A DNA stretch of 64,000 nucleotides. Source: Paractinoplanes toevensis (GTDB lineage: Bacteria; Actinomycetota; Actinomycetes; Mycobacteriales; Micromonosporaceae). The stretch is taken from assembly GCF_018332695.1 (NCBI RefSeq), contig NZ_BOQN01000049.1:1-64000 (forward strand), read 5' to 3'. Shown here in pieces: positions 1-11,006 of this stretch (position 1 is the first letter of the stretch; each line of letters begins with the position of its first letter). The notes beneath the pieces are model-generated. The model was not told the DNA's origin and searched no databases. It was given only the letters and a program-made list of their open reading frames with translations. A program made the position numbers and the translations under genes.

Positions 1-2
1 GT

Positions 3-1038
3 TCGGGCGGCGAACGTAAGGACGACGAACGTTTGGGTGACGAACGTTCTCGCGCTGGGCGGTCCTATGCGGACCTCGCGCGGCGGGCTGCCGACCTGCT
101 GAGCCGGTCCCGTTTCGCGGCCGCCGTGGCGACGTCCCGCGTCAGCCCCGATCCGTGGACCGCCGCGTCGTGGGCGGCGATCGTGGCACTGGAAGCGGAC
201 CCGGTTGTCCTCCGCCGCCCGGAACGCGACGAACTAGTGGCCGCCATCGCCTCCGCGCTGGCCGAAGCTCCGACGCCGGACAACCGGCCGCCACCCGACG
301 AGCAGGCCGAGTTAGCTCCGGCACCACCGCCGACCGACAGGCGGACCCCGACCGCTGAAGCCGAGCGCGATGCGCCCACCCCGCCGCAGCCGGGCCGCGC
401 GGCGCCCGGGCGAGCGGAAGCACCGACGGCGGTCGTCGGCCAAGAAGAGCGGGAGCCGACCCGACCCGTGCTTCCCCGCAGCGGGACGGAAGGCAACGCC
501 GCCGCCGTCCTGGTGCTCCCGGACGGCCGGCTCGGCGCCCCGACCGCCTGGGGTGGGCTGCCGTTCCTGCTCAACACCGCGGCCGCCGTCGGTCTCCCGG
601 CCGCCGCGATCCGGCCGACCCTCACCGGCCGCAGCGTCCGCTGGGTACTGCATGCCCTGGCCACCCGTCTGGTGCCGGCCGATCCGGCCGACCCGGCCGT
701 GCTGGCGCTGTGCGGCCTCACCCCGCACGACCGGCCACCGTCGGCCGTAGGTGAGCCGGCGACCGTACGGGAGCGCCGAGCCCTGGCCCGCATCGCCGCC
801 CGCTGGATCACCGCGACCGCCGCCCTCCTGCCGGCCGATCCGGCCGCCGACCCGGCCGCCGTGGTCGCCGAGCTGGCCCGCCGCCCCGGCGTGGTGGTCG
901 CCGACCCCGGCTGGATCGAGATCCACCTGCCGCTCGGCGACGTACGTCTCGACGTCCGCCGGGCCGGGCTCGACCTCGACCCCGGCTGGGTGCCCTGGCT
1001 GGGCAGCGTGGTCCGGTTCGTCTACCGGGGAGGCGACG

Positions 1039-1046
<8 letters not shown>
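3..1046 (+). CDS. Unknown protein of a probable contractile-injection cluster (5' end outside or at window edge)
   Basis: The frame is open from base 3, so the gene may start upstream of the window. A TTG at 33 is the first usable start inside it, with an AAGGA about ten bases before. The first 150 residues are low-complexity (Ala/Pro/Arg/Glu), with a repeated DER pattern at the extreme N-terminus. The last ~190 residues are a compact domain ending in RRAGLDLDPGWVPWLG and VVRFVY. From memory, similar C-termini occur in unknown proteins of actinobacterial extracellular contractile injection loci, but I cannot search this. The stop lies inside the start of the AAA+ ATPase (8-base overlap), so the two are translationally coupled. 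No enzymatic motif is visible. The family assignment is an inference from context. Confidence 0.6.
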
Positions 1047-2987
<1,941 letters not shown>

Positions 2988-2991
<4 letters not shown>

Positions 2992-4229
2992 CGCTCGAAT
3001 CCCTGCCGTCGACACCGTTCAGCCTGCCGCGCATCACGTTCGGGATGCTGCTGGGCGTCGACGACTTCCGTGGCATGCTCGGCCATCCCCGGGCGAAACA
3101 CCTCCTGCATCAGGCGTGGCTGCACGGCCCGGGGGTGATCCGGGGCTACGAGGTGACGACCGCCGAGCACGAGGTGCGGGTGCGGCCGGGGCTGGCGGTC
3201 GACGGCATGGGCCGGGAGTTGCCGCTGCGCACCACGCAGTGCGTGGACGTGGCCGACTGGCTGGCCCGGGGCAACCGGAAGCTGCGCTGGAACTCGAAGC
3301 TGAAGCTGAACGTGGTGGCGACCGCCGGCTACCGGTTCACCGACCCGGTGCCCCAGCCGGGCGGCTCGGTGCTCGACCCGCTCGATCCGGCCGGGTCGTC
3401 GGCCTCGCGGTACGCCGAGACGGTCACCGTCGACCTGGTCGAGGCGGCCCGGCCGGAACCGGATCCGTACCGGCGGCTGCGGGTGCTGCTGGGGCTGGCC
3501 TGGCCGCGGCCGGGCGACGCGGGCGACGCGGAGGCGGCCGGCGAGGCGCGGCGCATCGCGAAACTGGCGCCGGGGGAGCGGCCGCGGGCCCTGCTGACCG
3601 CGTTCCAGGGCTTCGCCGGTCGTGCCGTCGGGTCGCTCGGGCCGGCGGAGGGCTGGACCGACGCGGACGCGTTCCCGGTGGCCGAGAACACCGGTCTGGT
3701 GCTGGCCCGGATCGTGGTCACCTCGGGAACGGGCGGCACCCCGCTGCTCGGCGCGCCGGATCTGAGCGTCCGGCGCAGTCTGCTGCCCACCGGCGTACTC
3801 CAGGAACTGCTCTGTGGTCTTGGCCCGTCCTTCCCGGACCGGACGGCCGGCGATCCGGTCGATGCGGGCGGGCCCCGGCTGGTCCGCGGCTCGGCCGAGT
3901 GGACGGACGACCGGACGATGTCCGTCGAGGTCACCGCGGATCTGCGGCCCGGCTCGCTGACCCGGCCGGCGGTGGCCGTGTCGTCGGCGTCGGACGAGGG
4001 TCACTGGGTGGTCGGCGATGTCAGCGACGTGCGGTACGAGGACCGGACGATCACCGTACGGCTGACCCGGCCGCCCCGCTACGAACTGGTCCGCTGGCGG
4101 GTCCGGGGCACCGGTTCCACTCCCGTGCTCGGCACCGACGGCAGCCCGCTCGCCGGGGTCGACGACGGTCCGCCCGCCACCGGTGACGACGGCCGTGACG
4201 CCGTCTGGCAGATGAGAGGACCCCAGTGA
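2988..4229 (+). CDS. Unknown protein, probable contractile-injection cluster component
   Basis: A 413-residue protein starting at an ATG that overlaps the ATPase stop by 4 bases. It has no signal peptide or membrane segment. Residues ~20-80 (FGMLLGVDDFRGMLGHPRAK, then VRPGLAVDGMGRELPL) recall the statement-like PG.A.D..GRE turns of tail/baseplate-associated proteins. The neighbour at 4229-5698 carries the related string APGFAVTGEGRLVV at a similar position, so the two may share a domain. Function unknown. The order after the ATPase and the tight coupling make it part of the same assembly. Confidence 0.7.
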
Positions 4230-5698
4230 TGACCGGCACCCTGGTTCGCCTGCTCCCGTTCGACGGGCTGTTCTTCCGGGCCCGCCATCTCGATCTGCTC
4301 CAGGACTACGTCCGGGCGCTCTCCGCGGACAGTGCCCGAGCCGGCGGCCCCGGGGCGGTGTTCGGCCTGGATGTCACGGTGGACGGCACGAAGATCGCCG
4401 TTGCCCCGGGCTTCGCCGTCACCGGCGAGGGCCGCCTGGTGGTATCCACCCAGGCGGTCACCACGGACCTGCCGGCGGCGCCCGCGGCCGGCAACGCGGC
4501 CTGGCTGATCCAGGCGACGCACGAGGAGGTGGACGGCGATCCGGACGAGCTGACCTACACCCGACTGCCCGGTCAGGCCTCGGCGGAAGGCGGACGGCGC
4601 AGTTCCACGAAGATCGAACGACTGGCGGTACGGGTGAGCACGGTGACCGTTCCGGCCGGGGTCCCGGCCGGAGATCTGCGCTCGGAGTTGGCGGCCGCCC
4701 GGTTCGCCGCCGAGCGTCCGGCCCAGGGGCTGCCGGACTCGTGGAGTCCGCCGCCGCCACCGTCCACTTCGGACGGCGTGCCGCTAGGTCTGCTGTTGCG
4801 GGCCGGCGGGGCCTGGATCGTCGATGTCTGGTCGGTCCGGCGGGATCGCACCGAGCCGCTGCCGGAGCAGCGGCGGCAGTGGTCGCTGGGCCTGCGCCCG
4901 GCCGCGGCCGCCGACGCCGGCCTGCGGCAGTTCCAGGCCCAGCTGGCCGAGCTGCTGGCCGCCGGCGGCGAGCTGTTCCGGTCCGAGGCCGACGCGGTGA
5001 CGCTGTCCTCGCTGGGTTTCGTCGAGCTGCCGCCGGCCGGGTTCCTGCCGTTGCTGGACGGGCCGGTGCAGCCGACGGCGTTGCGGGCGCCGTTCGGCGG
5101 CGGCCCGGAGGTCCGGGTGTTCGCCTGTGCCGAGGGGACCGCCCGGGCGCGGGTCGAGGGGGCCCGGCACCTGGACCGGATCTCGTTGCGCAACCCCGGC
5201 CCACCGCCGGCCGTCGATGTGCTGGTGCCGGGCGCCTGGTCGGCGCCGGCCGCGGACGGTTCGGTCACGATCGTCCCGGCGGCGCCGTGGGCCGTGTTCG
5301 CCCGGCGCGAGGCCGTCGAGGCGGAACCCGCCCCGGCCCCGGCACCCGATGAGATCGACCTGTTCGCGGTCGCTCCCAAGCCGGTGGACTACGACAGCAC
5401 GATCGCCGACGCGAAGGTCAACGCGGCGCCGCCGGACCAGCTGATCGCCACGCTCGAAGGTTCGGCCGTGCCCGGCATCGAGGCGTACCACGAGATCGCC
5501 GCGAAGCTGGCCGGGGCCAACCGGATGACCATGCTCGTCGCCGTGGCCGACGAGGACGACCTGCCGCTGGCCGGCCGGCGGGCGGCCGCGGTGCTGTCCT
5601 GCTTCGGGGGTGTCGCCGCCACCGCCGACCGGTTGCCCGGGGTGCGGATCGCCGGCCTGTCCCGCCCGGCGATCCGGCTCATCGCGGAGAAACCGTGA
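4229..5698 (+). CDS. Unknown protein, probable contractile-injection cluster component
   Basis: A 489-residue protein. The ATG at 4229 sits 8 bases after a GAGAGGA ribosome-binding site and overlaps the previous stop by one base; a GTG three bases earlier is also possible. The N-terminus (LLPFDGLFFRARHLDLLQDY) is followed by a PGFAV.GEGRLVV turn resembling the preceding protein. The rest is Ala/Pro-rich, with an acidic/proline linker around residues 355-385. No catalytic motif, signal peptide or membrane helix is seen. Last gene of the cluster; the next gene lies convergently 7 bases downstream. It could be a baseplate or sheath-accessory protein, but that is inference from context only. Confidence 0.7.
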   Translation: MTGTLVRLLPFDGLFFRARHLDLLQDYVRALSADSARAGGPGAVFGLDVTVDGTKIAVAPGFAVTGEGRLVVSTQAVTTDLPAAPAAGNAAWLIQATHEEVDGDPDELTYTRLPGQASAEGGRRSSTKIERLAVRVSTVTVPAGVPAGDLRSELAAARFAAERPAQGLPDSWSPPPPPSTSDGVPLGLLLRAGGAWIVDVWSVRRDRTEPLPEQRRQWSLGLRPAAAADAGLRQFQAQLAELLAAGGELFRSEADAVTLSSLGFVELPPAGFLPLLDGPVQPTALRAPFGGGPEVRVFACAEGTARARVEGARHLDRISLRNPGPPPAVDVLVPGAWSAPAADGSVTIVPAAPWAVFARREAVEAEPAPAPAPDEIDLFAVAPKPVDYDSTIADAKVNAAPPDQLIATLEGSAVPGIEAYHEIAAKLAGANRMTMLVAVADEDDLPLAGRRAAAVLSCFGGVAATADRLPGVRIAGLSRPAIRLIAEKP

Positions 5699-5705
5699 TG
5701 CCCGG

Positions 5706-6461
5706 TCAGGCGCTGCGCCGGCCGCCCAGGACCGGCCGCAGCAGGCCGGTCAGGGCCGGGTGCGGCTCGACGCCGAGTTCGTCGGCCAGCAGCCGCCGGT
5801 ACGCCGCGAACTGGTGGGCCGCCTCGCCCCAGTTCCCGTGCGCGATGTGCGCCTCGATCAGCGCGCGCTGGGCACTCTCCCGCAGCGGCTCGGCCGCCAC
5901 CGCGACCAGTGCCGCACTCACCGCCTCGCCGGGGCGGTCCGCCGCGAGCCGACCGCTCATCACCTCGAGCGCGTGCAGCAGACGTTGCCGGAGCCGGTCC
6001 CGCTCGCCCAGGACCCAGTCGTCGTACCAGCCGGGGAGCAGGTCGAGCGCGGCCGTGCCGCTCGGATGCACGGCCAGGTCGGCCGCGGTCGCGGTGCCGG
6101 CTTCGAGGCGGTCGGCCCAGGCGCTCACCAGGTCGGCGTCGACCAGAACGCCGTCGCGCAGCGTCAGCGTGGCCTTGTCCGCCTCGATCAGCTCGGCGCA
6201 GGTGCGGTTGAGCCGCCACAGCGACGAGCGGAGGTTGCCGGCGGCCCGCAGGTCGACGACGTCCGGCCACAGGGTGCCGGCCGCGTGCCGCCGGGACACC
6301 TGACCGTCGTTCAGCGCGACGAACGCGAGCAGCCGTTTGCTGCCCTCCGGAACGTCGATCCGCCGCGCGTCGATCGACACGAACGGCCCACCCAGCAGGT
6401 GCACCACGACGGTCCCGGCGTCGAGTCGGTCCCCCAGCATCGCTCGTACCCAGTCCCGCAT
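5706..6461 (-). CDS. SARP-type regulator with winged-helix and BTAD domains
   Basis: The 251-residue protein starts at an ATG with GGAGG nine bases upstream; an in-frame ATG at 6485 is less well placed. Residues ~15-95 are an OmpR/PhoB-like winged helix (VVVHLLGGPFVSID, then SRRHAAGTLWPD and NLRSSLWRLNR). Residues ~100-250 form the helical bacterial transcriptional activator (BTAD) domain with LLPGWYDDWV and LGVEPHPALTGLLRPVL. This is the architecture of Streptomyces antibiotic regulatory proteins, which bind heptamer direct repeats next to the -35 region. It is divergent from a paralogue at 6619 across a 157-base intergenic region with candidate heptamers, and convergent with the injection-cluster genes, which it may control. 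Confidence 0.85.
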   Translation of the reverse strand: MRDWVRAMLGDRLDAGTVVVHLLGGPFVSIDARRIDVPEGSKRLLAFVALNDGQVSRRHAAGTLWPDVVDLRAAGNLRSSLWRLNRTCAELIEADKATLTLRDGVLVDADLVSAWADRLEAGTATAADLAVHPSGTAALDLLPGWYDDWVLGERDRLRQRLLHALEVMSGRLAADRPGEAVSAALVAVAAEPLRESAQRALIEAHIAHGNWGEAAHQFAAYRRLLADELGVEPHPALTGLLRPVLGGRRSA

Positions 6462-6511
6462 CGCTCCGCCCTCCGCGCTCCGCATCCCGGGACGGACGCT
6501 AGAGCGGGTGG

Positions 6512-6551
6512 CGTCAACGATTCGTCAACCGCCGCGCGTGCCGCGTTGACG
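6512..6551. promoter_or_regulatory. Candidate SARP heptamer sites between two divergent regulators
   Basis: CGTCAAC occurs at 6512-6518 and again at 6523-6529, exactly 11 bases apart, and its complement GTTGACG at 6545-6551. SARP proteins typically recognise heptamer direct repeats spaced 11 or 22 bases, so this fits autoregulation or cross-regulation of the flanking pair. Only the repeats are observed; binding is inferred. Confidence 0.5.
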
Positions 6552-6618
6552 CTCCGGTGACGACTGTAGGGAGCTACCCGAAGCGCCCCGGTCCACCTCG
6601 CGCCTACCGTCGGATGTC

Positions 6619-7272
6619 ATGACGACAGGTGCTGAGATCCGGTTGATCGGCGGCTTCGCGCTGGTGCTGCCGGCCGGACGGACGACCGTGGCGGAGTCGT
6701 TGCAGAGACTCCTCGCATTCCTCGCGTTGCGCGGGCCCACGCCGCGCACCGCGATCGCCGGAACACTGTGGCCCGGCACCTGCGACGACCGCTCGATGGC
6801 CAGCCTGCGCACCGCCGTGTGGCGGTTGCGCCGGCTCGCACCGGGCCTGCTCGTCGGCACCCCGGGCACCCTCGAGGTGAGCCCGGTGGCCCGGATCGAC
6901 GTGACCCGGCTGGCCGAGTTCGCCGGTCCGGCCTGGCCGAACCTGCTGCCCGGCTGGTACGACGACTGGGTCGTGATGGAACGCGAACGCCTGCGCCACC
7001 GCTATCTGCGAATGCTCGAGGCGGCCGCGGCCACGGCGATCGACTCCGGGCAACCGGCCGTCGCGCTCGACCGGGCGCTGGCCGCGGCGGCTGCGGACCC
7101 GCTCCGGGAGTCCGCGCACCGCCTGGTGATCCGAGCCCTGCTGACCGACGGAAATCTGGCCGCCGCGCGCCGGCATCTCGGGTTGGTCCGCGTGCTGTTC
7201 CGGGAGCAGCTGGGGGTCGCGCCGACCGATCAGCTGACCGACCTGTTCCGTCCGATGCAGCCGGTGGCGTGA
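6619..7272 (+). CDS. SARP-type regulator, paralogue of the divergent neighbour
   Basis: A 217-residue protein with the same two-part build as the 5706-6461 product: an N-terminal winged helix (IRLIGGFALVLPAG, TAIAGTLWPG, SLRTAVWRLRRL) and a BTAD-type helical domain containing LLPGWYDDWV, LRESAH and LGVAPTDQLTDLFRP. The shared LLPGWYDDWV and the matching order of motifs show a duplication. It is shorter in the linker and has no extra C-terminal domain. The ATG at 6619 begins MTTGAEIRLIG. It probably activates from the heptamers in the shared intergenic region. Target genes are not shown by the sequence; the injection cluster and the small gene downstream are candidates. Confidence 0.85.
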   Translation: MTTGAEIRLIGGFALVLPAGRTTVAESLQRLLAFLALRGPTPRTAIAGTLWPGTCDDRSMASLRTAVWRLRRLAPGLLVGTPGTLEVSPVARIDVTRLAEFAGPAWPNLLPGWYDDWVVMERERLRHRYLRMLEAAAATAIDSGQPAVALDRALAAAAADPLRESAHRLVIRALLTDGNLAAARRHLGLVRVLFREQLGVAPTDQLTDLFRPMQPVA

Positions 7273-7279
7273 CCGTTGC

Positions 7280-7660
7280 GTGACGGCGGTGGCCCTATCG
7301 TCCCGTCATGTCACCGCTCTCCCCGCATTTCAGCGGGCCATGACCGATCCGGCGTTCCTCGTCCGCGTGGCCGCCATGCTGGTCGCCCGCGCGTTCCGGC
7401 GGGAGGAACCGGACCCGGGTGACGACGGCCGCCGGGCGCTGGAGCGCCTGGTGACGCTGATCCGCCCGGTCGTGCCGGACGAGGCATGGCCGGCCGACAT
7501 CGCACCCGCTCTGCGGGCCCGGCTCGACGCCGAACCCGCCTATGCCGTCGCGGTCCGGGCCGCGGTGCTCAAGGCGTACGCGATCCCGGCTCTGGCCCGA
7601 TATCTGCCCGATCCGGCGCCGGTGGTTCGGCCACATCAACAGTCGCCAGACTCGCCGTGA
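7280..7660 (+). CDS. Small unknown protein
   Basis: A 126-residue frame with coding-like G/C third positions, beginning at a GTG 8 bases after the upstream SARP gene; an internal ATG at 7340 (MTDPAFLVRVAAMLVARAF) is an equally good start. It is helical and Ala/Arg-rich, with no motif I recognise. Its last 92 bases overlap the 3' end of the LuxR-type gene on the other strand, which is unusual but possible for convergent genes. Likely co-transcribed with the SARP gene. Function unknown. Confidence 0.5.
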   Translation: MTAVALSSRHVTALPAFQRAMTDPAFLVRVAAMLVARAFRREEPDPGDDGRRALERLVTLIRPVVPDEAWPADIAPALRARLDAEPAYAVAVRAAVLKAYAIPALARYLPDPAPVVRPHQQSPDSP

Positions 7661-10418
7661 GTTGGGTCCGCGAGCTGATCCCCAGCTTGCGGTACACCCG
7701 CGACAGATGCGCCTCGACCGTCTTGCGCGACAGGAACAGCAGCCCGGCGATCGCCGGATTGCTGTGTCCCCGCACGGCGGCCATGGCTACCTGCAACTCC
7801 TGCGGCGACAACTGCTGGATCGCCGCCGCGTCACCGGCCGGCCGGCCCGCGCGGCCCCCGGCGGCGGCGAGTTCGGCGGCGGCCCGTTCGGCGAACGGCT
7901 CGGCGCCCAGCCGCCGGAACGTGTGCAGCGCCTCCGCCAGCGGCTCCCGGGAACCGGCGATCCGCCGGTGCCGGCGCATCACCTCACCGTGGCACAGCGC
8001 GGTCCGCGCCTGCTCGAACGGGCGATGACATCGTTCATGCAGGGCCATCGCGTTCCGGAAGTGCCGCTCGGCCGCCGCGGCGTCGGTGACGAGCAGACCG
8101 TGGCAGCGTTGCACCGCCGCCGCGGCGCCGGACAGGCCGGTCGCGGCCGCCCGCCGGCCGAACGACGCCAGCCGCTCGGCCGCGTGATCCGGCCGCCCGG
8201 CCCGCCAGTAGGCCTCGACCAGATCCGGCTCCCAGGGGACCACGCAGGGGTTGCCGAGACCGTGCCGCTCGGCGAACTCGCGCACCGGTTCCAGAGAGTC
8301 GATCGCCTCCTCCGGCCGTCCGCCCGCCAGATGCAGCAGGCCCAGCACCCCCCGCTCCCAGAACACCAGGCCGCTGGTGCCGAGCGGACCGGACATCTGC
8401 CGGGACTCGGCCAGCCGCCACTCGGCCGTCTCGGCCCGGCCCTGGGCCGCGTCCAGGCGGGCCAGCAGCACCTGGACGAACCCGAGCGTCAGCGGTTGCC
8501 AGGTCTCGCCGGCCAGGCGCAGCGACTCCTCGCCGTCGGCCCGGGCCCGCGCCCATTCGCCGGCCTGCCGCGCCGTCTCGCAGCGGTGGCTGAGGGCGAT
8601 CGCGAGCGGGCCGAGGGCGCCGGCCCGCCGGCACGCGTTCACCACCCGATCCAGGGTCTGCCGGGCGTCGGCCGGCCGTTCCAGCCAGCTCTGCGCCGCG
8701 CCCAGCATGCTCAGCACCATGCCGTCGGCGACCGGGTCCAGCCGGTCGAGGTAAGGGCGCAGCTCGGTGATCGTGCGCAGGGCGGTGTGCGTCCGCCCGC
8801 TCAGCGCGTGCGCCTGCGCGAGCACGAGCCTGCTCTGACCCCGCTCCGCGGCCGCGCCCACCCGATCGGCGATCGCCACCGCGCGGTCGCCGAGAGCCAC
8901 CGCGTCGTCGATGCGACCCTCCGTGCACGCCGGCAGCACCGCCTCGGACAGCAGCCAGGCGGCGCCCCGGGCATCGTGGCCGGCCACCGCGTCGGCCGCG
9001 CCCACCAGCACCTCCCGGGCGATCGCCGGGGTGCCGCGCATGGTGAGCGCCCGGCCCCGGGTGAGCTCGACCTCGGCGATGAGTGCCGGGTCGCCGGTGA
9101 GCTCCCGGGCCGTCTCGAGCCAGGCGGCCGCCTCGTCGGCGCGGCCGGCGATGAGCGCCGCGCCGGCCGCGGCGAGCAGGCGGCGGGCCCGGTGCTCGGG
9201 GCCGGTGGTGAGGGTGGCCGCGCGGTGCAGCATGCGGGTGGCGCCGGCGAACCCGAGCCGGTCGCGGGTGCGGTCGGCGGCGGCCTCCAACTCGGCGGCG
9301 AGCGCGTCGTCCGGCCCGGTCGCCCCGGCGGCCCGGTAGAGCAGCGCCTCGTCACCGGTCGTCGTCGCGGACAGGGCGGCGTACGCGTCCTGCCGGGCGA
9401 TCGCCGTGGTGTCGGCCTGGACCACCGACCGGATCAGCGGATGCGCGAAGCAGACCTGGCTGCTGTCGGCGGTGATCAGCCCGGCCGTCCGGGCCGGTTC
9501 CAGGGTGGAGCTGTCCAGCCCGAGGGCGTGCAGCGGCCCGGTCAGCCGGCCGGCCGCGGCCGAGGAGCTGAGTGCCAGGACGAGCAGGGCCAGCCGGGTC
9601 GGCGCGGGCAGCGAGTCGAGACGTGCGGCGAACATCCGGCGCACCTCGCCGCCGATCGGGAGCGGGTCCGGCATCGCCAGCCGGGCCGCAAGCTCGGCGG
9701 TGCTCAACCGGCGGCCGATCTCGCGTACGGCGAGGGGGTTCCCGCCGGTGACCGCGTGCAGCCGGTCGGCGACGGCCGGCGCGACCGGCTCGGTGCTGAA
9801 CGACGCGAGCAGGGTGCCGGTCGCCGCCCGGTCGAGGCCGGCGAGGTGGAACGCGGTGAGGCCGGCCGGATCGAACTCCCGGCCGGGTTCGTCGCGGTGC
9901 GCGAGGATCACGAGTACGGCGTCGTTCTCCAGCCGCCGGGCCGCGAACATCAGGGCGCCCGCCGACTCGGTGTCCATCCACTGCGCATCGTCCACCACGA
10001 CCAGGACCGGCCGGGTCTCGGCGGCCACGCTCAGCAGCGTCAGGACGCCGAGGCAGACCGCGTACCGGCCGAGTGCCGCGGTGCCGTCCTCCAGGGCGAG
10101 CGCGGTACGCAGCGCGGCGGCCTGCGGCGAGGGCAGCTCGTCGAGGTGGGGCAGCAGCGGCCGGAGCAGATCGCCGAGGGTGGCGAAGGCGAGGGTGGCC
10201 TCGGACTTCAGTCCGGTGGCGGCGAGCACGGTCATGCCGATGGCCCGGCCGGTCACCGAACGCAACACGGTGGTCTTGCCGATCCCGGACTCGCCGAACA
10301 GCACGACGCCCCCGCCGTGGCCGGCCCGCGCCGCCTCCAGGAAGGTGTCGAAGTGGCCGAGCACCATCTCGCGCCCGACGATGTGGTTGGTTGACGACAC
10401 TTCGACCGGGATTGTCAT
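7569..10418 (-). CDS. Large ATP-binding LuxR-type (LAL) transcriptional regulator
   Basis: A 949-residue protein starting at an ATG with GGAGGTG six bases upstream. It has an N-terminal AAA/NACHT-like ATPase (Walker A GESGIGKT at residues 42-49; Walker B-like VLVVVDDAQWMD near 150), a long central TPR-like helical region rich in Ala/Arg, and a C-terminal LuxR helix-turn-helix (LSPQELQVAMAAVRGHSNPA then LSRKTVEAHLSRVYRKLG). The last ~25 residues after the HTH (AEPPAPDRADIG) are extra and overlap the opposite-strand small gene. Such regulators sense ligands through the ATPase/TPR part and activate catabolic or secondary-metabolite genes. The target is not evident; the injection cluster or the divergent gene at 10.5 kb are candidates. 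Confidence 0.9.
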   Translation of the reverse strand: MTIPVEVSSTNHIVGREMVLGHFDTFLEAARAGHGGGVVLFGESGIGKTTVLRSVTGRAIGMTVLAATGLKSEATLAFATLGDLLRPLLPHLDELPSPQAAALRTALALEDGTAALGRYAVCLGVLTLLSVAAETRPVLVVVDDAQWMDTESAGALMFAARRLENDAVLVILAHRDEPGREFDPAGLTAFHLAGLDRAATGTLLASFSTEPVAPAVADRLHAVTGGNPLAVREIGRRLSTAELAARLAMPDPLPIGGEVRRMFAARLDSLPAPTRLALLVLALSSSAAAGRLTGPLHALGLDSSTLEPARTAGLITADSSQVCFAHPLIRSVVQADTTAIARQDAYAALSATTTGDEALLYRAAGATGPDDALAAELEAAADRTRDRLGFAGATRMLHRAATLTTGPEHRARRLLAAAGAALIAGRADEAAAWLETARELTGDPALIAEVELTRGRALTMRGTPAIAREVLVGAADAVAGHDARGAAWLLSEAVLPACTEGRIDDAVALGDRAVAIADRVGAAAERGQSRLVLAQAHALSGRTHTALRTITELRPYLDRLDPVADGMVLSMLGAAQSWLERPADARQTLDRVVNACRRAGALGPLAIALSHRCETARQAGEWARARADGEESLRLAGETWQPLTLGFVQVLLARLDAAQGRAETAEWRLAESRQMSGPLGTSGLVFWERGVLGLLHLAGGRPEEAIDSLEPVREFAERHGLGNPCVVPWEPDLVEAYWRAGRPDHAAERLASFGRRAAATGLSGAAAAVQRCHGLLVTDAAAAERHFRNAMALHERCHRPFEQARTALCHGEVMRRHRRIAGSREPLAEALHTFRRLGAEPFAERAAAELAAAGGRAGRPAGDAAAIQQLSPQELQVAMAAVRGHSNPAIAGLLFLSRKTVEAHLSRVYRKLGISSRTQLTASLATVDVAEPPAPDRADIGPEPGSRTP

Positions 10419-10457
10419 GCCGTCACCTCCGGCTGACTCGACGTCGCTCGGCTCAGC

Positions 10458-10979
10458 ATGCGCCACCACCGCCCCCGGAGGTGTCGTATTTCTTACCTGC
10501 GGGCGTTGCGTCGATCATCCACAAAGGAGTCGAACGGCGAATTCCTGTCACAGGCCGCTGGAACACGGTCCGACGTCGACCGGTTCGTCGAGGCGCTCGG
10601 CGGGGCCGAACCACCCGGGTGGCTGCCCGCCGCGCGGCAATATTTCGCCCATCTCGACGTCGGCGAGATCGAGGTGGGCCTGAGCACGGTCGAGGCGCCG
10701 GCGACGCCGGAGATGCGTGGGGCCTGGGAGCACTACGTCGAGCTGGCCGTGGGCCGGCACGTCGTGCCGGCGGTGGCGCTCGAGCTGCGGCTGGCGAGTG
10801 AGCTGGCGCGGGAGCGGCCCGACCGGATCGAACCGATCGTCGAGCACCTGCGGGCGCATGGCGCCGACATCGGGCTCCTGGAGTGGGCGCGGGTTCCCCC
10901 GCCACTCTTAACGTATATCGCACGGGGGGGCTTGCGGCAAGACCCGGGTGGTGACGGAGAATCGTCGGGTCATGCCTGA
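10458..10979 (+). CDS. Unknown protein, start uncertain
   Basis: Between about 10560 and 10905 the codons show typical G/C third positions (VDRFVEALGGAEPPGWLPA, then WEHYVELAVGRHVVPAVALE), so a gene is likely here. There is no well-placed start: the only in-frame ATG upstream is at 10458, a TTG lies at 10506, and CTG codons at 10497 and 10545. The last ~25 codons run through the rifamycin-associated element and promoter of the next gene and lose the codon bias, as if the original stop had been lost. The product is ~140-170 residues and mostly helical. No family recognised. Confidence 0.45.
   Translation: MRHHRPRRCRISYLRALRRSSTKESNGEFLSQAAGTRSDVDRFVEALGGAEPPGWLPAARQYFAHLDVGEIEVGLSTVEAPATPEMRGAWEHYVELAVGRHVVPAVALELRLASELARERPDRIEPIVEHLRAHGADIGLLEWARVPPPLLTYIARGGLRQDPGGDGESSGHA
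10927..10945 (+). promoter_or_regulatory. Rifamycin-associated element (RAE) upstream of helR
   Basis: A 19-base interrupted inverted repeat, GGGGCTTGCGGCAAGACCC, with arms of 8 bases, one mismatch and a CGG spacer. It matches, as I remember it, the rifamycin-associated element found before rifamycin-resistance genes of actinobacteria (rph, helR and others). It lies 61 bases before the helR GTG. A possible promoter has its -35 (TTGCGG, 10933-10938) inside the element and a weak -10 (GAGAAT, 10957-10962) 18 bases further on. The element is seen directly; the promoter is inferred. Confidence 0.75.
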
Positions 10980-11006
10980 AATCTGCCCAAAACGGGAGCT
11001 GATGAC

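Noticed and set aside
7542..10394. Long plus-strand frame opposite the LuxR-type regulator
   Set aside because: Gly/Arg/Gln-rich translation without a domain; the minus strand has full ATPase and HTH motifs.
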